Shown piece by piece: positions 9,092 through 18,600 of a stretch of DNA of 30,562 nt (the first letter of the stretch is position 1; each line of letters begins with the position of its first letter). The position numbers and the translations under genes were made by a program. Source of the stretch: Welwitschia mirabilis (taxonomy: Eukaryota > Gnetophyta > Gnetopsida > Welwitschiales); NCBI GenBank assembly GCA_051453625.1, contig JBOZIK010000001.1:108224136-108254697 (forward strand), given 5' to 3'. The notes under the pieces were generated by a model. That model did not search any database, had not been told where the DNA came from, and worked only from the letters and a program-made list of their open reading frames with translations.

Positions 9092-9354
9092 ATTCTATTT
9101 ATATTCCAACTATTTATCTAATAAGTAAAATAAGTTATATTCAAGATTAGAATATGGAAATTTAGCAAGAAGATAAGGACAAATTATCATATTTCTATTG
9201 AAATTTCAATAAGATATATATCATAGGGCACATAATTTGAGTTTCAAAGTATTTCTAAGATCATAAAATAATTACAAAACTGAGATATTCAAGATCCTTA
9301 ATAGGATTTTTGGTTTATCACTCCAATATAACTTCACAATATAAAATAGAAAGA
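9092..9354. other. AT-rich sequence before a gap
   Basis: Nothing recognisable on either strand. Confidence 0.5.
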
Positions 9355-10074
9355 NNNNNNNNNNNNNNNNNNNNNNNNNNNNNNNNNNNNNNNNNNNNNN
9401 NNNNNNNNNNNNNNNNNNNNNNNNNNNNNNNNNNNNNNNNNNNNNNNNNNNNNNNNNNNNNNNNNNNNNNNNNNNNNNNNNNNNNNNNNNNNNNNNNNNN
9501 NNNNNNNNNNNNNNNNNNNNNNNNNNNNNNNNNNNNNNNNNNNNNNNNNNNNNNNNNNNNNNNNNNNNNNNNNNNNNNNNNNNNNNNNNNNNNNNNNNNN
9601 NNNNNNNNNNNNNNNNNNNNNNNNNNNNNNNNNNNNNNNNNNNNNNNNNNNNNNNNNNNNNNNNNNNNNNNNNNNNNNNNNNNNNNNNNNNNNNNNNNNN
9701 NNNNNNNNNNNNNNNNNNNNNNNNNNNNNNNNNNNNNNNNNNNNNNNNNNNNNNNNNNNNNNNNNNNNNNNNNNNNNNNNNNNNNNNNNNNNNNNNNNNN
9801 NNNNNNNNNNNNNNNNNNNNNNNNNNNNNNNNNNNNNNNNNNNNNNNNNNNNNNNNNNNNNNNNNNNNNNNNNNNNNNNNNNNNNNNNNNNNNNNNNNNN
9901 NNNNNNNNNNNNNNNNNNNNNNNNNNNNNNNNNNNNNNNNNNNNNNNNNNNNNNNNNNNNNNNNNNNNNNNNNNNNNNNNNNNNNNNNNNNNNNNNNNNN
10001 NNNNNNNNNNNNNNNNNNNNNNNNNNNNNNNNNNNNNNNNNNNNNNNNNNNNNNNNNNNNNNNNNNNNNNNNNN
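9355..10074. other. Assembly gap, 720 N
   Basis: The largest gap of the window, sized, with dissimilar flanks. Confidence 1.
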
Positions 10075-10300
10075 AAGCTCTAGTTTTTTCACTTATTCAC
10101 ATAAGAATATGAAGTGAGAACTATGAAAATTTCATAGCTCCCAGTATGACCTAGGCAAGAGAAGATAAAGGTTACAGAATTCTAAGTCTTAAGATAGACA
10201 AGGCAAAATCAAGATTTTCAAGTTATTAACTTATGAAAATGAAATGAGAATAAATAGTTTTTTAATAAAATTTTTCATATATTTTTCTTTTTTTTGCACT

Positions 10301-10490
10301 ACTCATTTGATGATCTATTGGGTCCACTACCTCATTTGATGATCTATGGATTTCTCATACTCCACTACCTTATTCAAAGATCTATGGAGCCCACTACCTC
10401 ATTTGACGATATATGGTTCTATCAATCCCATTGCCTTACCTAGAGATCTATGGGTCTTATATTCCACTGCCTCATTTAGCAATATGTAGA
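10301..10490. repeat. Degenerate 29-38 bp tandem array, six units
   Basis: The core CTCATTTGATGATCTATGG or a variant recurs at about 10302, 10331, 10369, 10398, 10435 and 10471. Spacings are 29, 38, 29, 37 and 36, so short and long units alternate at first. A CCACTACC spacer precedes several cores. Such arrays often lie inside plant LTRs, but no LTR edge can be placed here. Confidence 0.75.
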
Positions 10491-10750
10491 ATTTTTATTT
10501 CCATAAGATATCTGATTCAAGATATCATAATAGGATGGAAGATCAATATACATTACCAAGAGGTAAATTCTCAACAAGAGTAAACATTGGATTGCAATCA
10601 CACTTAAGTTCAAAAATATTTATCAAGAAGATAATAAAAGTTAACACTCATGACTTGGAATACTTCACAAAATCTTATAATTTATTAAGAAGGCACTAAA
10701 ACAAGCACCTAATTAAACCTTAAATGAATTCAAGAATAATGAACAAAATA

Positions 10751-10870
10751 AAGATGCAAGTAAGAACCATATAAAAATGCATGAATGAACTAAGGCCATA
10801 CAAGATTTAAGAATAGAACAGGAGCATACAAAGATGCAAGAATAAAATAAGACCACACCCAAAATTGGAT
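10751..10870. repeat. Degenerate 23-29 bp tandem array, four units
   Basis: AAGATGCAAGAATA-like cores start at about 10751, 10774, 10802 and 10831, with CCATA or CCACA near the unit ends. The array produces a Cys/Ser/Phe-rich open frame on the minus strand that has no sign of being a gene. Confidence 0.6.
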
Positions 10871-11663
10871 GTAAGAATTTATAAATTGTTGAAGAGTGTA
10901 ACACTTTTAAAAATTCTAAGACTTTAATGTTTTTTCAATCTCTGAGTTTTAACATATTCAAGATTTAATAATAGAGGATTTCTTAAAAATATACAAATAA
11001 AAGGAGAATAAAGTCCTATATGTAGCAAGAGGATGTAGGAATATTGAGAGACATTAGGATATGAAGATGAATTAAATAAAAAAGAAGATATCAAAGATTC
11101 TATAACCTCTAATCATTACTTTACCTAACCACTAGGTGCATATAATATTTCATCATAATAGTAACTACTTATTTTACGAAATAATAATCATGAAAAAGAT
11201 GCTTGCATAAGTTACAAAATTTAAGTTCTTTTGGCATTTTCCAATAATGTAAGTAAAAAAATAAATAAGTTAGTTATAATATATAACCTTTTAGAATTTC
11301 AAATAATCATTACTGATAACTCCATAAGCTAAGAAAGAAATGCTAAAATTTCAAGAGCATGGAACTATTTTTTCCTTGATCAGAAGAAGGAATTTAATTA
11401 CAATTATTATTATTTTTATGTAACTAATCAAGGTTATATATCTAGAAATAATGGCCAAAAAATAATGTCAAGATAAAATTTTCATCAACTCTCCATAATT
11501 AGCCATTTATAATAAATCTTTTAGCTTGTGAGACATTAATTTAGACTATACTATTTAATTTTCTTTATAAAAATATTTAAATAATTCTTAGGTTAAGTTT
11601 TATAACCTTGAAAAGATTGGAACATGACATAAATCAATGTTAATATCAAATCAATGGTGAAGT
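10871..11663. other. Unrecognised AT-rich sequence
   Basis: No coding domain or repeat recognised on either strand. Confidence 0.5.
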
Positions 11664-11940
11664 AAAGTATTTTTATGAAGAAAATATGTTGTGAGTAAAA
11701 TTCAAAGATGCTAAGAAAAAGTGTTTTTATCAAAAAATATGCTATTAATAAAGCAAAGTATTTTCATTATAAAATATATTGCAAGTGAAATTTCAAGATA
11801 GTAAAATAAAGTATTTTATGACATGGTTTAGGTGAAATTTAGTGCTAAACTAAAGTTTTTTAATTAAGAAATTGTGTTTTAGGTGAAATTTGGAGATGCT
11901 AAAGAAGAGTATTTTTATTTTAAAAAAAAAAGGTTTCAAG
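11664..11940. repeat. Degenerate 37-54 bp tandem array, six units
   Basis: Units begin at AAAGTATTTTTAT-like cores near 11664, 11718, 11755, 11808, 11852 and 11905 (spacings 54, 37, 53, 44, 53). Most contain GTGAAATTT(CAA)GATGCTAA before the next core. Units are diverged, so the array is old. Confidence 0.7.
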
Positions 11941-13109
11941 TGACTGTGACAAAATAATTGAAGCTGGTAAAAGAACAGTTGTGGAGATATTGTAGCTTAG
12001 ATAAAGGATGCTATGTGCTCATGTATGGTTGAAAATGGTTTAAAAATCAACATGGAAAGAGTCTGATCATCTGAGTAAATAAGAAAATGAAAGAAAAACA
12101 ATGAAGGAAATAGTAAACAAAATTGCAATCAATGAATAAAATAGCAAAGAAAATAATAATTAATGTAATAGAGATTGATTAAAAAAATAGCTATAATAAC
12201 TAGAAAATTAGCAAAGAAAATATTAATAAGCTAATAAATGCAAAAAGTGAGATAGGATATGAAAGCAAAGGATACCTTTGAAGAGTGAAAGAATGAAAGT
12301 ATCATTATTGATGTCTAAATCCTCCTTCATTTGCTTTTAAAATCTTGCTTCAAAATCCTTTGCTAAAGAACCAAATTATACTAACTTATTTTGGTTTCTT
12401 TTACATATATTTCATAAAATTTGGTGAAAAAATCTCTTATGTACTAAATTTTATAATTACAAGTGATTTTTCTTATTAAAATTTAGCCTAAATCAAGATG
12501 ATTTATAGTGCTTAAGTTTTTGTGAAATTTCAATAGTTCTATAAAATTTTTGTAAGTTTTGTAAAATTTTACTAAATTCTAATGCTATGGCTTCATGTTT
12601 ATTTCTATTTTTGTTTTCCATCCTTTATTTTTATTTTATATTTATATTTTAAATTAATTTTGTATTTTTGTTTTTATTTTATTATTTTTTAATTTGTAGA
12701 AAGTTCATTACTATTGCCTTAACTTTAGTATTTAACATTTTTACACACAAATTACATAAATGAAATATAAAATTATGATGATGATTTGATGTGTTAATCA
12801 GTTAAGTTAAAGAAAATAACAAGAGCATTATTCTTATTCTTAGTAAATATGGTATAATTCCTTAATCCTCATAGTGGTATTTAATACTTAATCAAATAAA
12901 AAGTATCTTAATTGTTTTTAAAATATCTTAAAAATTAAACATAATAATGAGTGTTAAATAAGTAAATCTGAGAACTCTTTAACATACCCTTTTTTTATCA
13001 TATAATAAGTCATCTTTAATAATTTTAAAGTTTATAGTAAATAAATATTAAATAGTAAATAATGTTAACCAAAAAAGAATGAAAATAAGTTCCCATTCTG
13101 TTAAAAGGT
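11941..13109. other. Unrecognised AT-rich sequence with a T/A low-complexity patch
   Basis: No gene or element was recognised. Positions 12598-12690 are a low-complexity TTTTATTTTTATATTT-type patch. Confidence 0.5.
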
Positions 13110-13260
13110 AAGCTAGGTAGGTAGGTATGTATTACACAAATGCCTAGTGGTACTTGGATCTATGTAAATTATATGCCTTTGCTAACATAGGGGTTTGAAC
13201 TTGAGATCCTATGCTCAGTATGTCTAAGAATTTACCATTGTGATAATTGATCTTAGATGA
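13110..13260 (-). mobile_element. tRNA-like (SINE-like) segment
   Basis: Read on the minus strand, 13250-13232 is A-box-like (ATTATCACAATGGTAAA) and 13202-13191 is B-box-like (AAGTTCAAACCC, close to GGTTCGAATCC). The spacing is about 35 bases, as in tRNA-derived SINE heads. A body follows towards 13110, ending in a short CCTACCTACCTA run. Its tail and target-site duplication could not be defined. It is a diverged copy with no expected activity. Confidence 0.45.
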
Positions 13261-13419
13261 AAATAAGTCCCAATTACAAATATTAGAACTTTATTTTAAA
13301 CATAATTTTAAAAGAGAAAAAATCACAAAAATAATTGAAACTCATCAAAAATAGCATGAACAAGGGCTAATTTAAATTGAAAAAAGTATGTATAACACTA
13401 TTTAGCAAGTGATAATGTA

Positions 13420-13500
13420 GCCTCATAAAGAGCACTAAAGTGGTTAGGACATTAACTGATAAATATTTAGAAACTTCATTCTCTTATCCATATAAAACCT
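13420..13500 (+). mobile_element. Second tRNA-like (SINE-like) head
   Basis: AGCACTAAAGTGGTTAGG (13431-13448) resembles an A box, and AAACTTCATTCTC (13471-13483) a decayed B box, with tRNA-like spacing. It lies about 200 bases from the minus-strand candidate at 13110-13260, on the opposite strand. Weak on sequence alone. Confidence 0.3.
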
Positions 13501-14245
13501 TTGCTAACCAAATTACACGAAAATTGAAAATTATTCTCTTAGACAATAAAGAAAATCAATTTCATAGTTAATAGGTATATTATTTATAGTATTCTTATAC
13601 AATGAAGAACTTTAGTCATAAAGCCTTTCTTCTTAAATGAGACTTTGATGAAGCATACAATAAGGCTTTACGGGATTACCTATCGAAGATTATTAAAGTC
13701 TTTATCCTTGAATCCAGTTCTCGTAGACATGTTGAAACTCTCTTAACTTATGTCCACATCAAAATTATTAATAACATGATCATTTTTAAGGATTCTAGTT
13801 AGTAGATCTATTAAAAACATTTAACCATTAGCTTCCTACCTCTTTGTTTAAGCCACCTTTAGTTTCATATTGCTTAGCTAACTTCTTATAGTAAAAATAT
13901 CATAGGAGGTATGACTTTTCTCATGATAACTCTAAAATTATTTAAAGCTAATATGCTAATGAGACTATTGAAAGGCCAAGTTAACCATATTTGACATCAT
14001 TAAGGAGTGTGTTTTAGTCTTATTTAGTAAGTTTTTAATGAAATTATAGAAAAAGATTATTTCCTATTATACATGATCAAAAGAACATAATCTCTAACAA
14101 TTGTGATATTTTTAGATGATTTTTTAAGCATGATCTATTCATGGTCCCATTAGTAGGTCTCTGATAGATAATTAATGAGATGATAATAACATTTAATAAC
14201 ATGATGTGCTCTCAAGCTAACATCTTTACATTATTTACTAGAGTC
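13501..14245. other. Flanking sequence of the copia insertion, unrecognised
   Basis: AT-rich, with stops in all frames. It ends at the left target-site duplication AACAT (14246-14250). Confidence 0.5.
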
Positions 14246-14250
14246 AACAT
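14246..14250. repeat. Left target-site duplication AACAT
   Basis: Directly abuts the LTR edge TGAAGG at 14251 and matches 24025-24029. The post-gap copy has the same AACAT at 14943-14947. Confidence 0.75.
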
Positions 14251-14267
14251 TGAAGGATCTACAAATC

Positions 14268-14318
14268 CTAAAGAAGGAGAGAAGGGAGGGGAAGGGGGAG
14301 GGGAAGGTCGTTAATAGG
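14268..14318 (+). other. G-rich tract in the pre-gap LTR copy
   Basis: Contains GGG, GGGG, GGGGG and GGGG runs separated by one or two A residues (14284-14313), enough for a potential G-quadruplex on the plus strand. The matching tract after the gap is longer. Confidence 0.8.
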
Positions 14319-14561
14319 TTTTATACAAAGATATTACTCTTAAAAATTATTTAAAAGAAAATAATCATAACTTTGAAAATGAATCAATATGCTATCAGAA
14401 GGAATTTCATATAGAAAGCATAAGAAAATAACTAAAATGAAAATATTGAAAAATGTACACTAGACAAAATAATTTATATTATTTTAGGAAAATTCCCCTA
14501 CTCCACTCTTAGCTGTTAGCTTCAACACTAAGCTAATTTGAATCCTCATTGCTTTAGTTCT

Positions 14562-14894
14562 NNNNNNNNNNNNNNNNNNNNNNNNNNNNNNNNNNNNNNN
14601 NNNNNNNNNNNNNNNNNNNNNNNNNNNNNNNNNNNNNNNNNNNNNNNNNNNNNNNNNNNNNNNNNNNNNNNNNNNNNNNNNNNNNNNNNNNNNNNNNNNN
14701 NNNNNNNNNNNNNNNNNNNNNNNNNNNNNNNNNNNNNNNNNNNNNNNNNNNNNNNNNNNNNNNNNNNNNNNNNNNNNNNNNNNNNNNNNNNNNNNNNNNN
14801 NNNNNNNNNNNNNNNNNNNNNNNNNNNNNNNNNNNNNNNNNNNNNNNNNNNNNNNNNNNNNNNNNNNNNNNNNNNNNNNNNNNNNNNNNNNNNN
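14562..14894. other. Assembly gap, 333 N
   Basis: The left flank 14198-14561 and right flank 14895-15297 are copies of the same sequence, including about 50 bases of non-LTR flank, the AACAT site and the first 300 bases of the LTR. Confidence 1.
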
Positions 14895-15297
14895 TACATG
14901 ATGTGCTCTCAAGCTAACATCTTTACATTATTTACTAGAGTCAACATTAAAGGATCTACAAACCCTTAAGAAGGAGAGGAAAGAAAGGGAGGAGGGGGGG
15001 GGGGGAGGGGAGGAGGGGATGGGGGGGTAAGCGGGAGGGTGAGGTTTTTAGTAGGTTTTACACAAAGATATTACTCTTAAAAGTTATTCAAAAGAATATA
15101 ATCATAACTTTGAAATGAATCAATATGCTATCAGAAGGAATTTGATATAGAAAGCATAAGAAAATAACTAAAATGAAAATATTGAAAAATGTACAGTAAA
15201 AAAAATAATTTATATTATTTTAGAAAAATTCCCCTACTCCACTCTTACTTGTTAGCTTCAACACTAAGCTAATTTGAATCCTCATTGCTTTATTTAT
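14895..15297. repeat. Second copy of 14198-14561 (insertion flank plus LTR edge)
   Basis: ATGATGTGCTCTCAAGC occurs at 14201 and 14898 (offset 697), and the tail GCTTTA at 14551 matches 15287. The second copy is about 39 bases longer, mostly in the G-rich tract. Both copies contain the flank-LTR junction, so this is not a simple LTR-internal repeat. Confidence 0.85.
14984..15041 (+). other. Expanded G-rich tract inside the 3' LTR
   Basis: Includes a run of 12 G (14994-15005) and then GGGG, GGGG, GGGGGGG and GGG runs within 36 bases. The 5' LTR has only a short GGGAAGGAGGTGAATAGG at the equivalent place (about 23013-23030), so the tract expanded in one LTR after insertion. It is a potential G-quadruplex on the plus strand and C-rich on the element's sense strand. 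Confidence 0.85.
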
Positions 15298-15689
15298 AGG
15301 TTTTTAGATCAACTTATAACTTTTACTAATCTGCTTTTTGAGGCTTAGTATCAATCTTTATAAAGCAAAAATTTTGGTAAGGTTGATGTGCCTGAGCGCA
15401 TTAGCTTCACGAAATCTAAAATACAATAATTATGGAATATACTATTTGAAAGGTAATTCATAATTATGAGCTTATATAGTATAGTATATTACTTTTGACC
15501 AATAGATATCAATAATGTAAATGTGATTTTCTTGGAGAAAATTAGTAGATTAAAAATTTCCATTCATTTGTTTATATAAGAGTTAGGTTTAGTACATTGA
15601 AAAGTGAATTTGATATTCTAATGACTAGAAATGGAAGGAGTAACATTTAGAAAATAGTCTAAAAAGTTCTACTTTTACTCTAAATAGTT

Positions 15690-15920
15690 AATCCCTTAAG
15701 ACATCTGATCAACTTGATTGACTACCATCACTTAAGTCAGTTGACTTATATTTCTTTTGGTTGATATAATTGGCTTACGTCTTATGATTCAATTAATTCC
15801 ATCTAACATCTAGTCAACTGCCTTTGTTTAGGTTTAGTCAACCCTCATGGAATGTAATCAACCCCCTTTGTCTAGGTTTGGTCGACCCCTTCTTGAGTCT
15901 AGTTAACCCCTTATGAAAAG
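15690..15920. repeat. GTCAACC/GGTCGACC motif cluster in the 3' LTR
   Basis: Variants of GTTAACCCC, GTCAACC, GGTCGACCCC and AGTTGAC recur every 20-40 bases. The 5' LTR has the same cluster at 23680-23890. The words are near-palindromic (GTTAAC, GTCGAC). Confidence 0.7.
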
Positions 15921-16069
15921 TGATAGTTTTTCTGAGCAAGAAAGAGATCTAAGAAAAATATTATTTTATGCTTGACATGCAAAAATTTATTGAATTTACA
16001 TATTTGCAACATATTTAAACTATACAGATACATGTTAGTTTGACATCAATTTGGTAACATAACTCAATA

Positions 16070-16100
16070 ATCTAACCATTAACATTGATGGCAAACTCTA
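16070..16100 (-). promoter_or_regulatory. Decayed polypurine tract next to the 3' LTR
   Basis: On the minus strand the sequence just before the LTR start reads TTTGCCATCAATGTTAATGG then TTAGAT and TATTGAG. Plant copia elements commonly end TCATCAA...GGGGGAGAT followed by TGTTGAG here. The purine tract is reduced to ATGGTTAGAT and the LTR's TG is TA. The position fits and the sequence is degenerate. Confidence 0.5.
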
Positions 16101-16542
16101 TTTAATTAGACACAAAATTATTAGTCTAATGGGAGGCTTTGCAAAACTTCCCTTATCAATATGCCAATTGTATATAGTATTTTTATAATATAATAAATAA
16201 TGTGCACTATTATTACAATATATTACCACTCACAAAATAGAACTAAAGACATTTGTTAGTCATTTTACAAGTAATGGGAAAAAAAATTCTATAGCTTTTA
16301 ATAAAGAACTGGTTACTAAGTGTAAAAAGTATGAAAGTAGCATTTTATAGCAAAATTACAACTAATCATATAAATAGAGCAAAAGTAGTTTTTAAAAGAT
16401 TAAACATAAGAGTAACTTTAATAACAACAAAAAAGTATCTTTTAATAATAAGCAGGTAGAAACAATAAATACTACATTTTTCTCCTCAATTTAACATCAA
16501 TGATAAAGAAGAGAACTACAAAGGCATAAGTTAATCTAAATA

Positions 16543-16618
16543 TTCTTCTTCTTCTTCTTCTAATTCTTCTTCTGATTTGAAGTCCTCTTCTTCTTCTTCT
16601 TTTTCTTCTGCTTCTTTA
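16543..16618 (-). repeat. CTT/GAA-rich tract coding the acidic tail
   Basis: On the plus strand it looks like a (CTT)n microsatellite with interruptions (TCTAATTCTTCTTC, TGATTTGAAG). On the minus strand it is in frame with the upstream ORF and encodes Glu-rich sequence with Asp, Lys and Leu breaks, then a stop. Confidence 0.7.
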
Positions 16619-16796
16619 TTTTAAAAACTATTAGCCTCCTTTGAGGTATTTGTAATCTGATAATCTATAGTAATTAGAGCCCTTTTCATGTGATGGATAT
16701 ACGGATCTAGCCTTTTGAGGTAAGATAGGGTCTCATCAAGAGAGTCCTTCTTTGGAGAAGGGGATTTTGGATATTTTGAACTAGAAAACATATGCA

Positions 16797-16936
16797 TTCT
16801 TAAAAGAGTGGCATGTCCTATTAAAGACATGGGGGTTAAAGTTTTAGGCTTGTAATGAAACTAAAATTCTTAAAAGAGTGGCATGTCCTATTAAAGACAT
16901 GGGGGTTAAATTTTTAGGCTTGTAATAAAACTAAGT
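16797..16936. repeat. 70-bp tandem duplication in the extra ORF
   Basis: Positions 16797-16866 and 16867-16936 are almost identical (TTCTTAAAAGAGTGGCATG start). Seventy is not a multiple of three, so the duplication frameshifts the ORF. The high identity suggests it arose after the element died. Confidence 0.95.
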
Positions 16937-17813
16937 CCTAATATTATAATATTCAAGATGAAAAACCATATTCTTTAGGATAATAAGAGGAGAAGTTACA
17001 ACTAAACATAGAAGATAAGCTCTATACTTAGACATCTCATCATGATGACAAACAAGGGGTAAAAATGTTATAAGTAAAAACAAGATTAACAAGCAATACT
17101 TGGTAATCAGAGTATCTGTTGAAAGAGTTATTTTCCACCTAATAAACTTCTAATAGAGCTCATGGATAACTTCAGAATTATTCTTCATGGAGTTCCTCAA
17201 AGGCCAAATCTCCCCATAGTCCCCCTTAAGGAGATTGGTAACTAAAGCTATCAAATCAAGAGTAATACTAATCTTTCTTCTAAACACAAGTGTAGAAGGG
17301 ATGCAAGAATCCACTCATAGGTAGAATTTACATAAAACATGTGGGTAAAAAAGGATAAACTGATCTAAAGACTTAGGAAAAAAAAAGAAGAGATCTAGAT
17401 CATTGAGAAGACATCTCATATCATCAAGTTCTCTTAGTTTACCAAAGGAAACTGGGCATCCTTAGTAGATAAGCTTCTTATTAAACTTCTTAGTGAGCTA
17501 TCAATGGCTTCTTCTAACATTTCTTGATAAAAGTAGAAAGGATATTTGCTAGAAATAAATTTTTATTTTAATCTTCTTAAATATCATTTTATGATTGCTT
17601 GGAACATGGCATTTGCTAAAGATAGAAGAGCAAAAAGAAAAAAGGAGGAAACTAATAAAAGATAAGAAAAATAGGTAGAAGATAAGTGGAAATAAGCAAG
17701 GTAGAATTTGAAAAGCTTTTATAAGAGGTGAAAAGTAAGTTATTTTTGAGAAAAAAATTTGGGTTCATCACATTTTACTATTGAAAACCCTTTAGTTTTG
17801 GTCAACTAGGTTT

Positions 17814-18005
17814 AAGTTCAGTTGACCCATTATGGTATAGCTCTCTTTCCCTTAGATCTAGTTAAATGAACTTTAGTTTGGTCGATCTAAGTTCTAGTGA
17901 CCAAGAGATAAGTTCAGTTGATCCATTATGGTGCAACTTTCTTTCCCCTAGATCTAGTTAAATGAACTTCAGTTTGGTCGATCTAAGTTCTAGTAAGCAA
18001 GAGAT
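17814..18005. repeat. 96-bp tandem repeat with GGTCGATC/GTTGACC motif
   Basis: AAGTTCAGTTGA(C/T)CCATTA starts at 17814 and 17910 (offset 96), and a third diverged unit begins near 18006. The unit holds GTTGACCC, TAGTTAAATG and GGTCGATCTAAG. It lies in the internal spacer between RNase H and the extra ORF and uses the same word family as the LTRs. Confidence 0.85.
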
Positions 18006-18189
18006 AATCTAGTTAACCTGACTTCTTTAGACCTAGTCAATTGGATTGTAAGTTTAATTAACTATCCTAATTTTAATTAGAGGATGATGATAAAATCCTT
18101 AGTTCATGTTTAAGATTTAAGAATTTATTAAAGCTTAATGGTTTGTAAAAATATTAGCTAGCTATTATTCATTATTTATGAAATTCATG

Positions 18190-18600
18190 GTAATATTCCC
18201 TTTTTTAAACTTGATCTCTAAAAAAATGATGTTTAAGTTTGATATGTTTAGTATGAGTATGCTAAATAGGATTTTTTGATATACTAATTACACTCATATT
18301 CTTATTAAAAATGGGTATTTAATCATAGTTAATTTCAAAATATTTGAGCATTTTCTTCATCCATAGAAGATGGATACAATAGCTTTCTACTACTATATAT
18401 TTTACTTTAACTATGGAAAGCGAAATTGAATTTTGTTTCTTGCTTATCCAATCTACTAGACAAGAACCAAGAAAGAAATAATTTCTACTTATGCTTTTTT
18501 GACCATGCTTGTAGTCAACCTGGTCTACATCAATAAAGCATATAAGATTAGAAAATGTTTCTTTAAGATATCATAGTTTATAATCACTAGTATTTTTTAT
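18190..18600 (-). pseudogene. Ty1/copia RNase H domain
   Basis: RNase H removes the RNA template during reverse transcription. Visible on the minus strand are CFIDVDQVDY (equivalent to the YSDADWAG active-site box), NYFFLGSCLVDWISKKQNS and SLSIVKVKY, where the family has ALSTAEAEY, then LLWMKK. The catalytic Glu of AEAEY is now Lys (GAA to AAA). Stops interrupt the frame. Confidence 0.85.

Larger units (their letters stand above)
14251..16069 (-). repeat. 3' LTR of the copia element (partly duplicated around a gap)
   Basis: On the plus strand it begins TGAAGGATCTACAAA and ends CTCAATA, where the opposite LTR has CTCAACA. If 14251-14561 is the overlap duplicate, the real LTR is 14948-16069 (1122 bases) against 1030 for the 5' LTR. 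The difference is mostly the G-rich tract. Shared landmarks with 22995-24024 include AAAGATATTACTCTTAAAA, TTTTGACCAATAGATAT and the GTCAACC/GGTCGACC block at 15690-15920. Confidence 0.85.
16531..17612 (-). pseudogene. Extra ORF of the copia element with acidic C-terminal tail
   Basis: A long nearly open frame lies between RNase H and the 3' LTR in the element's sense. A possible start is the ATG at 17612 (MPCSKQS). Readable segments are SSKYPFYFYQEMLEEAIDSS (about 17545-17490), FGKLRELDDMRCLLNDLDLF, a stretch with KISITLDLIALVTNLLKGDY (17275-17215), and SLIGHATLLRMHMFSSS near 16830. It ends in an acidic tail that reads FKSEEELEEEEEEYLD to the stop at 16531-16533. Frameshifts (around 17460 and in the 70-bp duplication) and several stops break it. 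The location matches the env-like or additional ORF of Sireviruses. I cannot assign a family. Confidence 0.55.

Noticed and set aside
8174-10074. Long open frames across the 8174-8729 and 9355-10074 regions
   Set aside because: They consist almost only of N and carry no coding information.
10301-10490. CRISPR-like array
   Set aside because: Units are degenerate, spacers are not unique sequences of constant length, and the context is eukaryotic.
10713-10904. 63-codon minus-strand frame with a hydrophobic, membrane-like look
   Set aside because: Produced by a short AT-rich tandem array. Hydrophobic reading is expected from reverse-translating A-rich repeats.
12598-12690. Possible matrix-attachment or origin-like AT-rich region
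   Set aside because: Simple T/A low complexity in an AT-rich window gives no specific support.
14484-14969. Open frames spanning the 333-N gap
   Set aside because: Their length comes from N. The readable ends are LTR and flank sequence.
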